Under the pieces are notes generated by a model. The model searched no databases and was not told where the DNA came from. It saw only the letters and a list, made by a program, of their open reading frames with translations. Below are positions 27,677-34,897 of a DNA stretch of 64,000 bases, piece by piece (the stretch's first letter is position 1; the number at the start of each line of letters is the position of its first letter). Made by a program: the position numbers and the translations under genes. The DNA comes from Undibacterium hunanense (GTDB lineage Bacteria > Pseudomonadota > Gammaproteobacteria > Burkholderiales > Burkholderiaceae_D), in the NCBI RefSeq assembly GCF_014284335.1, contig NZ_JACOGF010000007.1, positions 62,001 through 126,000 of the forward strand, in the 5' to 3' direction.

Positions 27677-28057
27677 ATGAATAATCAAATTGATGCCAGC
27701 ATCCCGGTATTGACCGAAGTCATACTGCCGGAAGAAATCGCTGCGGCCAAAGAACCTGTAAGCGTGCCTGCCGCTCCAGAAACGCCGTCTGTGACCACGA
27801 ACAATGTGACTGATGACCGCAGTGAAGAAGACTGGCAGGCACTGGAGCAGACCTTGCATGAAAACGTCTTGCGTCAGGTACTGGCACGCATCGATTTCGT
27901 ACTCGAACACAGGGTAAGAGATAGCCTGGCAGATGTATTGCAAATTGCCGTCGAGAATCTGGCTGGTGAAATACGCACGGGATTGCATAAAACCCTGGAA
28001 GAAGTCATCACTCGCGCCATCACTCAGGAAATTAGCAAGGTAAAGTCCTCAAAATAA
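27677..28057 (+). CDS. Small conserved protein downstream of holC
   Basis: A 126-residue protein beginning one base after the holC stop. An earlier in-frame start would overlap holC by 83 bases. Residues 1-45 are low-complexity (PEEIAAAKEPVSVPAAPETPSVTT). The rest is helical and amphipathic (DWQALEQTLHENVLRQVLARIDFVLEHRVRDSLADVLQIAVENLAGEIRTGLHKTLEEVITRAI), likely a coiled coil or helical hairpin. A similar small gene after holC is common in this group, so it may act with HolC, but its function is not known. Confidence 0.7.
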   Translation: MNNQIDASIPVLTEVILPEEIAAAKEPVSVPAAPETPSVTTNNVTDDRSEEDWQALEQTLHENVLRQVLARIDFVLEHRVRDSLADVLQIAVENLAGEIRTGLHKTLEEVITRAITQEISKVKSSK

Positions 28058-28167
28058 TCAAAAATTCGTGAATTATTTTTATTTTTAAACACAAAACTTA
28101 ATTTCGCTTTCAAAAATAAAAATCAACGCATCACTTTTGATTACCCGGAAAAGCAAAGTATTTCTAC

Positions 28168-28213
28168 AATCTCCTTAATCGATCAGATCAGTTTCAGATC
28201 ACTTAAGGAGATT
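28168..28213 (+). promoter_or_regulatory. Inverted repeat covering the dadA ribosome-binding site
   Basis: AATCTCCTTAA (28168-28178) is the exact complement of TTAAGGAGATT (28203-28213), 24 bases apart. The right arm contains the dadA ribosome site AAGGAG. If both arms are transcribed, the site would be hidden in a stem. A -10-like TACAAT at 28165-28170 overlaps the left arm; if that promoter is used, the repeat would act as DNA, not RNA. Confidence 0.5.
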
Positions 28214-28219
28214 TCTGCA

Positions 28220-29524
28220 ATGAAAGTCATCGTTCTTGGTTCCGGTATTATTGGCACGTCCTCGGCCTGGTTTCTGAAAAAACAGGGACATGAGGTCACA
28301 ATAATAGACCGTCAGCCTGGCCCGGCACAGGAAACCAGCTTCGCCAACGGCGGCCAGATTTCAGTATCACATGCAGAACCCTGGGCCAATCCATCGGCCC
28401 CGATGAAGGTATTGAAATGGCTGGGCAAGGAAGACGCACCACTATTGTTCCGTCCCCGGGCTGAATTGCTGCAATGGCTGTGGGGCCTGCATTTTTTGCG
28501 TGAATGCACACCCGCCCGTACGGCAGACAATATCCGCCAAATTGTCGCCATTTCAGAATACAGCCGGCAAACCCTGCGCGCCCTGCGTGCAGAAACCGGC
28601 ATACAGTATGATTGCCTGACCAAAGGCATACTGCATTTCTATACCGATCAAAAGGAATTCGATAGTTCCCTGCCTGCCGCCAGGCTGATGCGCGACCTGG
28701 GGTGTTCGCGTGACTCCATATCCGCCGACGAAGTCGTCAAACGGGAACCGGCGCTGGCCAGTATACGCGACAAGATTGTCGGTGGCGACTTTACCGAAAC
28801 CGATGAATCAGGCGACGTCTATCAATTCACCACCGGGCTGGCGGACAAGGCCAGGGTAGCCGGTGTACAGTTTCAGTTCAACACCACCATCACCCGCCTG
28901 CTGTCTGAAGGTACGGGCGCAGCCGCCAGAATTACCGGCGTCGAAATCATCGATGCGGCTGGCCGTCACAGTGTGCTGAAAGCCGATGCCTTCGTCATGG
29001 CCATGGGCAGTCATTCCCAGGCCCTGCTGAAGCCTTTGGGCATTTCGCTGATGATTTATCCAGGCAAAGGCTATTCCGCCACCTACCGCATTACCCGGCC
29101 TGAACTGGCACCAACCGTGTCACTCACGGATGACGGATACAAACTGGTAGTCTCGCGCCTTGGCGACCGCCTGCGGGTGGCGGGCACCTGTGAAATCAAC
29201 GGTTACGGCCGTGACCTGAACACGGCCCGCTGCGAAGCCATCACCCGCCGCACGCGTGAACTGTTCCCGGATGCCTGCGATTATGAAAATCCCGTGTATT
29301 GGACAGGCTTGCGTCCACTGACGCCATCGAATGTGCCCTACATAGGCAAAACCCGGTTCGACAACCTCTTCCTCAATACCGGCCACGGTACGCTGGGCTG
29401 GACCATGGGAGCCGGATCTGGCCGTGCCATCGCCGACATCGTCTCCGGCCTGACACCTGAAGTCGACTTTGCCTTTACTGGCATTGCCCGCAACCAACAA
29501 AAAGGCCAGTTGCAGACAGCCTGA
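28220..29524 (+). CDS. dadA: D-amino acid dehydrogenase small subunit
   Basis: A 434-residue FAD flavoprotein of normal DadA length. The N-terminal dinucleotide motif is VLGSGIIGTSSAWFLKKQGHEVTIID. DadA blocks follow: ETSFANGGQISVSHAEPWANP, KGILHFYTD, GGDFTETDESGDVYQFTTGLA, GKGYSATYRIT, LRVAGTCEINGYG, PVYWTGLRPLTPSNVPYIG, LFLNTGHGTLGWTMGAGSGR. It oxidises D-amino acids (D-alanine first) to keto acids at the inner face of the membrane, passing electrons to the respiratory chain. A strong ribosome site (TAAGGAG) lies inside an inverted repeat. A terminator follows, and an Lrp-type regulator gene is convergent downstream. Confidence 0.95.
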   Translation: MKVIVLGSGIIGTSSAWFLKKQGHEVTIIDRQPGPAQETSFANGGQISVSHAEPWANPSAPMKVLKWLGKEDAPLLFRPRAELLQWLWGLHFLRECTPARTADNIRQIVAISEYSRQTLRALRAETGIQYDCLTKGILHFYTDQKEFDSSLPAARLMRDLGCSRDSISADEVVKREPALASIRDKIVGGDFTETDESGDVYQFTTGLADKARVAGVQFQFNTTITRLLSEGTGAAARITGVEIIDAAGRHSVLKADAFVMAMGSHSQALLKPLGISLMIYPGKGYSATYRITRPELAPTVSLTDDGYKLVVSRLGDRLRVAGTCEINGYGRDLNTARCEAITRRTRELFPDACDYENPVYWTGLRPLTPSNVPYIGKTRFDNLFLNTGHGTLGWTMGAGSGRAIADIVSGLTPEVDFAFTGIARNQQKGQLQTA

Positions 29525-29617
29525 TTTCCTTCAGCCTGAACGGCTATCCAGACAAAATCGGGCGATTGTAGAGAAATAGCAGAGACATGGCAGAGCCCCG
29601 AATTCCGCTTACCCCTC

Positions 29618-29666
29618 ACGCAAGTTGCGTTTCAGCATCATAAGATGCGGCAACTTGCGTTCTTTT
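29618..29666 (+). terminator. Terminator of dadA
   Basis: An outer 11-bp perfect stem (ACGCAAGTTGC at 29618-29628 with its complement at 29650-29660) encloses an inner GCATC/GATGC hairpin with an ATAA loop. It is followed by TCTTTT on the plus strand. Confidence 0.8.
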
Positions 29667-29704
29667 GTCATCCATAACCCTGCCAGCTGCGTTTTTAGAG
29701 TAAA

Positions 29705-30214
29705 TTATTTACCTGTGCGCACGGGCAATTCAGCTGCCTTCTCATCAAATGCGATACGGGTGGTGAATTTGGCTCTCTTCATGGGGAAACGCGAGTGGAA
29801 ATGACGGACATTGCCCGATCCAGAAATTGCGCGCCGCACAAACTGGTAGTAAGCGTCCATATCGATCACATGCACTACCAGGAAATAATCATACTCCCCA
29901 GACACAAAATAACACTGCATGACTTCGGCTTCCTTGTTCATGCGGGCTTCAAATTCACGCATGCATTCATCGGCCTGATTTGTCAGCGACACTTCCAGAA
30001 AGGCCAGCATGCCATAGCCCAGCGCAAAGCTGTCAACCATGGCCACCTCGGCGCTGATGACCCCGGCTTCACGCAGTTCGCGGATACGCCGCAGGCAGGT
30101 CGGCTGCGAAATGTGCAGCTTGTCGGCAAGGACTCTGGTAGGGGTTTGATTGTCTTTCTGGAGCAGGTTCAGGAGCTTGCGATCCAGCTTGTCAAGGGTG
30201 CGATATTGGGGCAT
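29705..30214 (-). CDS. Lrp/AsnC family transcriptional regulator
   Basis: A 169-residue protein from the ATG of MPQYRTLDKLDRK. The N-terminal AsnC-type winged helix (LDKLDRKLLNLLQKDNQTPTRVLADKLHISQPTCLRRIRELREAGVI) is followed by a RAM ligand-binding domain (FLEVSLTNQADECMREFEARM, MQCYFVSGEYDYFLVVHVIDMDAYYQFV, VRHFHSRFPMKRAKFTTRIAF). Proteins of this type respond to amino acids. It is convergent with dadA and divergent from a LivK-type binding protein, so either could be its target; this is inferred from position only. Confidence 0.9.
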   Translation of the reverse strand: MPQYRTLDKLDRKLLNLLQKDNQTPTRVLADKLHISQPTCLRRIRELREAGVISAEVAMVDSFALGYGMLAFLEVSLTNQADECMREFEARMNKEAEVMQCYFVSGEYDYFLVVHVIDMDAYYQFVRRAISGSGNVRHFHSRFPMKRAKFTTRIAFDEKAAELPVRTGK

Positions 30215-30361
30215 ATAAAAAACGTCAGTTTGGAGAAAAAACCACACAAAATAGCTTTGCGAAATATTTTTTCTGTTGTACCTTCTTGCTGTTCAGTTAT
30301 CTGAATAAGTCAGAGATGCAGTGTTGTTATCCTACTTTTTTTATTCCTTAGGAGTATGTTC

Positions 30362-31507
30362 ATGTCGTTCAAAACTAAAATGATTCCACTGGCTGGCGCA
30401 ATTGCATTCGCTTTCGCTGGTGCTGCGGCAGCTCAAGATCTGGTTGTTAAAATTGGCCACGTTGGTCCGATCTCCGGCGCGATCGCCCACTTGGGTAAAG
30501 ATAATGAAAACGGCGCCAAAATGGCGATCGAAGAACTGAACGCCAAAGGTGTCATGATCGGCGGCAAAAAAGCAAAATTCGAACTGCTGGCCGAAGATGA
30601 TGCAGGCGATCCAAAGCAAGGCACAACCGTAGCACAAAAACTGGTTGATGCGAAAGTAAATGGCGTTATCGGTCACTTGAATTCCGGTACTACCATCCCT
30701 GCTTCCAGCATCTACAATGCTGCTGGCATCGTTCAGATTTCCCCATCTGCAACCAATCCAAAATACACACAACAAGGCTTCAAAGGTGCATTCCGCGTAG
30801 TTGCGAATGACGGTCAGTTGGGTGGCACACTGGGCCGTTTCGCGGTTCAGATCAACAAAGCGAAAAAAGTCGCTGTCATCGATGACAAAACAGCCTACGG
30901 TGAAGGCGTTGCTGCTGAATTTATCAAAGGCGCCAAAGGCAAGGGTGCTGAAATCGTTGTTCAGGAACATACAACTGACAAATCCACAGATTTCAACGCG
31001 ATTCTGACTACAATCAAAGCGAAAAAACCTGATGTCATCTTCTTCGGTGGTATGGATGCAGTTGCTGGTCCTATGCTGCGTCAGATGAAAGCACTGGGCA
31101 TTACTGCCAAGTTCATGGGCGGTGACGGTATCTGTACTACGGATCTGACCAAACTGGCTGGCGATGCAATCGGCGAAGGCCAGGTTGTCTGCGCTGAAGC
31201 AGGCGGTGTTCTGGAAGCGCAGAAGAAAATCAATGATGACTGGAAAGCTGCTTACAAGAAAAAATTTGGTATCGACGTACAGATCTACGCACCATATGTT
31301 TATGATGCAGTCATGACTATGGTTGATGCGATGGTACAGGCCAAATCTGCCGAACCAGCAAAATACCTGCCATTCCTGGCTAAAATCAAGCACAAAGGTG
31401 TGACAGGCGATATCGCATTTGATGCCAAAGGCGACATCAAAGACGGTACTCTGACTTTGTACACATACAAAGGCGGCGCTCGTGAATTGCTGCAAGTTGT
31501 GAAGTAA
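30362..31507 (+). CDS. Branched-chain amino acid ABC transporter substrate-binding protein (LivK-type)
   Basis: A 381-residue periplasmic binding protein. Two ATGs compete: 30356 lies 1 nt after the TAGGAG site, whereas 30362 lies 7 nt after it, so 30362 is chosen. The signal peptide ends AGAAAAQ. The mature part has the LivJ/LivK fold: VVKIGHVGPISGAIAHLGKDNENGAKMAIEELN, LLAEDDAGDPKQGTTVAQKLVDAKVNGVIGHLNSGTTIPAS, YNAAGIVQISPSATNP, KVAVIDDKTAYGEGVAAEF, PDVIFFGGMDAVAGPMLRQMKALGI. No permease or ATPase genes follow, so it must serve a transporter encoded elsewhere. Codon use looks that of a highly expressed gene. Tandem terminators follow. Confidence 0.92.
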   Translation: MSFKTKMIPLAGAIAFAFAGAAAAQDLVVKIGHVGPISGAIAHLGKDNENGAKMAIEELNAKGVMIGGKKAKFELLAEDDAGDPKQGTTVAQKLVDAKVNGVIGHLNSGTTIPASSIYNAAGIVQISPSATNPKYTQQGFKGAFRVVANDGQLGGTLGRFAVQINKAKKVAVIDDKTAYGEGVAAEFIKGAKGKGAEIVVQEHTTDKSTDFNAILTTIKAKKPDVIFFGGMDAVAGPMLRQMKALGITAKFMGGDGICTTDLTKLAGDAIGEGQVVCAEAGGVLEAQKKINDDWKAAYKKKFGIDVQIYAPYVYDAVMTMVDAMVQAKSAEPAKYLPFLAKIKHKGVTGDIAFDAKGDIKDGTLTLYTYKGGARELLQVVK

Positions 31508-31523
31508 TATTACTTCCTTCTGC

Positions 31524-31557
31524 AAAAAAACAGCCAGCGCAAGCTGGCTGTTTTTTT
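31524..31557 (+). terminator. Terminator of the LivK-type gene
   Basis: CAGCCAGC (31531-31538) pairs with GCTGGCTG (31543-31550) around a GCAA tetraloop, flanked by A7 and T7. It lies 17 bases past the stop codon. Confidence 0.92.
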
Positions 31558-31583
31558 ATCTGCAAGCAAAATTCGCCAGGCAT

Positions 31584-31615
31584 AAAAAAACCAGAGCAGA
31601 AACTCTGGTTTTTTT
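31584..31615. terminator. Second, symmetrical terminator
   Basis: CCAGAG (31591-31596) pairs with CTCTGG (31603-31608), flanked by A7 and T7. The A/T flanks allow it to act as a backup for the LivK gene and as the terminator of the convergent cytochrome c gene. Confidence 0.85.
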
Positions 31616-31721
31616 ACCTTACAGGGCAGCCTGTTTCTTTAATCTGCTTTATTTGCCAATAAGACAATATACATCACTACCAGCTATACAGTCAGCTATA
31701 GGGGCAGCAAACCCATGAAGA

Positions 31722-32030
31722 TCACTTCGTGGACAAAATCCATTTCACCAGCGTCTTTGCCTCGGCTTCAGTTACCTGCGCATTGGCTGGCATTGGAATC
31801 GGTCCCCAGACACCCGTACCGCCTTTCAATACCTTTTGCACCAGCTTGGCTTCGGCTGTCTTGTCGCCTGAATATTTTTTAGCCACATCCTTATAGGCAG
31901 GACCAACAATCTTTGTATCTACTGAATGGCATGCCATGCAGTTTTTTGCTTTCGCCAAATCCATATTTGCCATTGCCGAACCAGAAGCCATGACTGCCAA
32001 CACAGAACCTACCAACAAAGAATATTTCAT
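31722..32030 (-). CDS. Class I cytochrome c (c-551/c8-like)
   Basis: A 102-residue protein with a signal peptide ending SGSAMAN. It has the haem motif CMACH near residue 31-35 of the precursor, a VGPAYKDVAKKY segment, and a probable Met haem ligand in GPIPMPANAQV. The C-terminal helix is EAKTLVKWILSTK. It is a small soluble periplasmic electron carrier that could serve a cytochrome oxidase or other reductase. It is monocistronic, with a shared terminator downstream. Confidence 0.93.
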   Translation of the reverse strand: MKYSLLVGSVLAVMASGSAMANMDLAKAKNCMACHSVDTKIVGPAYKDVAKKYSGDKTAEAKLVQKVLKGGTGVWGPIPMPANAQVTEAEAKTLVKWILSTK

Positions 32031-32272
32031 TGCTTTCTCCAGGTTAAAAACTATCTCGCATTTTACCGCCTTTTTCCAACATCTAACGTTGCGGGTAAAG
32101 CAAAGGTTGACCTGAAGCAGACCTGAGGCATATTCAGCGTTGAAAGGTATAATGAACCTGTAACAGTTGCGGTGCAGTCAGCGTTGAGGACGGGGACTTT
32201 TCTGTTCAAGTAAGATAGCATCCTTTATCTGGCCCGATTCTGCACAAGTTCCATACACAAAGGAAGTTAGCC

Positions 32273-32506
32273 ATGTTCGCCATCATTGTCCTGTTTTTGC
32301 TGCTGGTATTAAAACTCGCAGAAATCTCCATTTTTGCCAACATGTCCTGGTGGTGGTGGGTGGGTGGTGTTTTCATCACTTTTCTATGGTTCGAGATATT
32401 TGAACGCATGTTCGGACTGGACAAGCGCAAAGACCATGCACATTTCGAAAAAATGCAAAAAGAGCGGGTAAAACGCGCTTTCGAGAAAAAAACCGGCAGA
32501 CGCTGA
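32273..32506 (+). CDS. Small Trp-rich membrane protein (TIGR04438-like)
   Basis: A 77-residue protein with two membrane helices separated by a WWWW run (residues 26-29), followed by a highly basic, charged tail (DKRKDHAHFEKMQKERVKRAFEKKTGRR). This matches the small Trp-rich protein family of beta-proteobacteria (TIGR04438 from memory), whose function is unknown. An AGGAAG ribosome site lies upstream, and a -10-like TATAAT at 32148-32153 is a possible promoter element without a clear -35. The LysR gene follows 60 bases later. Confidence 0.8.
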   Translation: MFAIIVLFLLLVLKLAEISIFANMSWWWWVGGVFITFLWFEIFERMFGLDKRKDHAHFEKMQKERVKRAFEKKTGRR

Positions 32507-32566
32507 TCAGATCAGCAAAACAGGCCTTTTGATAGCAATACGGCTGAAATCCGCCTGAAACACTCC

Positions 32567-33469
32567 ATGCCGATACCAGAAACAAGACACCTTGAATTGC
32601 GCCAGTTGCGCTATTTTCTTGCTGTTGCCGAAGAAATGCATTTTGGCAAAGCGGCAGCGCGTCTGCATATGACCCAGCCCCCCCTGTCACAGGCGATACA
32701 GGCACTCGAAAGCATACTGGGAGCTGACCTGTTCATCCGCAATACCCGCAATATTGCCCTGTCCTCTGCCGGATTGGCGCTGCTACCGGAAGCAAGGCGA
32801 CTGATACAACAGGCACAAGCCTTGCCACAACTGGCACAACTGGCAGCCAGTGGTGCCAGTGGTCAGTTATCGCTGGCCTTTGTGTCTATTGCCGATTACA
32901 GCATATTGCCGCCCGCGCTGCGCGAATTCCGCCAACAGCACCAGTCGGTACACATAGAATTGCGTGAAGCCACCACAGATGTTCAACTGGATGCGCTGGA
33001 AAAAGCCGAAATCGATGCCGGCTTCCTGATTCCCCCCATCCCTGAAAAGCTGCAACATGTGCTGAGCTACCAGAAAGTCTTGTCCGAACCGCTGATGCTG
33101 GCGGTACCGGAAAGCTTTGCACAGGGACGCCACAGCATGGGACTGGCGGAATGCGAGAACATGCCCCTGATCCTGTTTCCACGAAAAATTGCCCCTGCAT
33201 TGCACGATGCCATACTGGGTTGCTTTCATGGTGCCGGCCTGACGCCAGAGATTGGCCAGGAGGCGATACAGATGCAGACCATCGTTGGCCTGGTATCGGC
33301 TGGCATGGGAATCGCACTTGTGCCACAATCCGTGTCGAACCTGCAACGCCCTGGTGTTCTGTACTTTGATTTACCGGACAGCACGGCGGTAGTGGAAATT
33401 GGCCTGGCCTGGCGCAAGAACAATCACTCAGCAGTACTTGGTGCCTTTGTGCATCTGTTTAACCAATAA
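32567..33469 (+). CDS. LysR family transcriptional regulator
   Basis: A 300-residue protein with the LysR N-terminal winged helix (LELRQLRYFLAVAEEMHFGKAAARLHMTQPPLSQAIQALESILGADLF) and a periplasmic-binding-like effector domain (QLSLAFVSIADYSILPPALREFRQQHQSVHIELREATTDVQLDALEKAEIDAGFL). The PPLSQAIQALE recognition helix and effector opening resemble the BenM/CatM/CbbR-like branch, but the ligand is unknown. It precedes lgt on the same strand by 28 nt; no divergent target gene is adjacent. Confidence 0.9.
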   Translation: MPIPETRHLELRQLRYFLAVAEEMHFGKAAARLHMTQPPLSQAIQALESILGADLFIRNTRNIALSSAGLALLPEARRLIQQAQALPQLAQLAASGASGQLSLAFVSIADYSILPPALREFRQQHQSVHIELREATTDVQLDALEKAEIDAGFLIPPIPEKLQHVLSYQKVLSEPLMLAVPESFAQGRHSMGLAECENMPLILFPRKIAPALHDAILGCFHGAGLTPEIGQEAIQMQTIVGLVSAGMGIALVPQSVSNLQRPGVLYFDLPDSTAVVEIGLAWRKNNHSAVLGAFVHLFNQ

Positions 33470-33497
33470 TTAGCAATAATTGCAATAATCGAACTTC

Positions 33498-34307
33498 ATG
33501 CTCATTCATCCAAATCCTGACCCCATTGCATTTTCCTTAGGCCCGGTTTCTGTTCACTGGTACGGCATCATGTATCTGGTGGCATTTGTCCAGTTCATCA
33601 TCCTTGGCCGCGTCAGGCTGAAGCAGCCACATATTGCGGCCAAAGGCTGGACCCGCGAACATATCGATGACATGCTGTTTTTCGGGGTATTGGGGGTCAT
33701 CATAGGCGGGCGCCTGGGCGAAGTCCTGTTCTATGGTTTTTCTTATTATGCGTCTCACCCGCTGGAAATTTTCGCGGTATGGAAAGGTGGCATGTCTTTC
33801 CATGGCGGTTTTCTGGGTGTGCTGGTCGCCATGTATTTGTGGGCACGCAAGGCTAAATTTCACCTGGCTGATGTGTATGACTTTATAGCGCCGCTGGTGC
33901 CGCTGGGTTATGCCGCGGGCCGCCTGGGTAATTTCATCAACCATGAATTGCCGGGACGTGTTGCCTCTGCCGACCTGCCATGGGCCATGATGTGGCCAGG
34001 TATCAATTTCCCGGTCCACCCTTCACCGATATACCAGGCGCTGGTAGATGGTCTGCTGGTGTTCATCATCCTGTGGCTGTTTGCCATGCGGGCAAGGCCG
34101 CGTCTGGCCGTCGGTGCGCTGTACGTAACCTTGTATGGCTGCACGCGCTTTTTTACCGAATACTTCCGCACACCGGATTACGAAGTTGATTTCCTTGGAT
34201 TCACGATATCGGCAGGACAGATGTTGTCATTGCCCATGATACTGGGTGGCTTGTTACTGCTGTTTTTTTCCTACAAATTTGCCGCCAAGCCGGCACGCAA
34301 ATCCTGA
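33498..34307 (+). CDS. lgt: Prolipoprotein diacylglyceryl transferase
   Basis: A 269-residue polytopic membrane enzyme of normal length. Family blocks include HWYGIMYLVAF, GVLGVIIGGRLGEVLFYGFSYY, KGGMSFHGGFLGVLVA (essential His-Gly region), PLGYAAGRLGNFINHELPGRV (Lgt signature with the conserved Arg and Asn) and TRFFTEYFRTPD. It transfers diacylglyceryl from phosphatidylglycerol to the lipobox Cys of prelipoproteins, the first step of lipoprotein maturation; the PQQ-propeller lipoprotein in this window would be a substrate. The start is ATG at 33498. Confidence 0.97.
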   Translation: MLIHPNPDPIAFSLGPVSVHWYGIMYLVAFVQFIILGRVRLKQPHIAAKGWTREHIDDMLFFGVLGVIIGGRLGEVLFYGFSYYASHPLEIFAVWKGGMSFHGGFLGVLVAMYLWARKAKFHLADVYDFIAPLVPLGYAAGRLGNFINHELPGRVASADLPWAMMWPGINFPVHPSPIYQALVDGLLVFIILWLFAMRARPRLAVGALYVTLYGCTRFFTEYFRTPDYEVDFLGFTISAGQMLSLPMILGGLLLLFFSYKFAAKPARKS

Positions 34308-34403
34308 CCGGGAACAGGTGAAAAACTAATGAGGGATGAGTGCACAAGACCGTATCCTGTGTACCCATCTTTTCAAGCAGATTGAAGTGCCAGCAAATTC
34401 TGC

Positions 34404-34433
34404 TTGACGAAAGCGCCAGATATCTTTTACATT
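34404..34433 (+). promoter_or_regulatory. Sigma-70-like promoter for the leuA leader
   Basis: TTGACG (34404-34409) and TACATT (34428-34433) with an 18-nt spacer. The expected start site is near 34440, giving a leader of about 458 nt before leuA. From 34308 to 34403 I see nothing else. Confidence 0.55.
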
Positions 34434-34439
34434 AAGCAC

Positions 34440-34565
34440 ATGAACTTTCTTACCTACACATCTGATGCGCACACCGCGACTACTGGCAAGCTCTTGCCAG
34501 CGGTACAGATGCCTATGTCGGTAACACTGTCTCTACTATCCGCACTATCCGGCGCGCTACTATAA
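34440..34565 (+). CDS. Candidate leucine-rich short ORF in the leuA leader (first)
   Basis: A 41-codon frame ending in TLSLLSALSGALL-stop. Five of its last 11 sense codons are the leucine codon CTA, which is rare in the neighbouring genes where CTG dominates; clustered rare leucine codons are a mark of leu attenuation peptides. The ATG coincides with the predicted transcription start, which would make it leaderless; a shorter start at 34509 (18 codons) is also possible, and neither has a good ribosome site. A small hairpin AAGCT/AGCTT (34564-34578) follows the stop. It may be a sensing peptide or coincidence. Confidence 0.4.
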   Translation: MNFLTYTSDAHTATTGKLLPAVQMPMSVTLSLLSALSGALL

Positions 34566-34662
34566 GCTCCATTAGCTTCGTCTTTCTGTCGTACCTCCAG
34601 CTTCACATCCACAGTTTATTCAGCAGCACCTTTAGCGATTCCTGTACGCAGGAAAAAACAGC

Positions 34663-34779
34663 ATGACACATTTGATCAATTCAGCAAGGATTCCTGCCGG
34701 TGACCAGTTCACCCTGACGGCGATCGTCCCTGCTGCCCGCATGCTGCGCCTGGCTGCGCTACGACTACTGATCGGTTAA
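34663..34779 (+). CDS. leuL: Leucine-rich leader peptide of leuA (second)
   Basis: A 38-residue peptide from ATG 34663 with AGGA 9 nt upstream. It ends AARMLRLAALRLLIG: five leucines in the last 12 residues, using CTG and the rare CTA. The stop codon TAA (34777-34779) overlaps the first arm of a hairpin that competes with a terminator-like hairpin. This is the classic layout of a transcription attenuator: ribosomes short of Leu-tRNA stall on the leucine codons and permit leuA transcription. A nested ATG at 34741 would give a 12-residue version but lacks a ribosome site. The symbol leuL is used by analogy with enteric leu leaders. Confidence 0.6.
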   Translation: MTHLINSARIPAGDQFTLTAIVPAARMLRLAALRLLIG

Positions 34780-34828
34780 CCGGCCTCGTATTTTTTCGTG
34801 GCCGCCGGTTAGCCTGAAGCCACTTTTT
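34778..34828 (+). promoter_or_regulatory. Attenuator with competing hairpins before leuA
   Basis: Antiterminator: AACCGGC (34778-34784) pairs with GCCGGTT (34804-34810). Terminator: GTGGC (34798-34802) pairs with GCCAC (34819-34823), followed by T5. The two pairings cannot coexist, because the left arm of the second lies inside the loop of the first and its right arm outside. A ribosome at the leader stop codon covers the first arm and so favours termination. A further TACGA/TCGTA pairing (34760-34764 with 34786-34790) is followed by T6 and may be a second termination point. Confidence 0.55.
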
Positions 34829-34897
34829 CCATTGCAATCAAAACAGAAATCAGCGCATCGCTGAGGCACTGTGCTGTCCTTTACAAAAGAGAACAAG

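Noticed and set aside
30341-31525. Open frame of 394 codons on the minus strand covering the whole LivK-type gene
   Set aside because: The plus-strand protein has a signal peptide, ribosome site and family match. The antisense frame is Cys/Phe-rich without similarity and arises from the strong codon bias of the sense gene.
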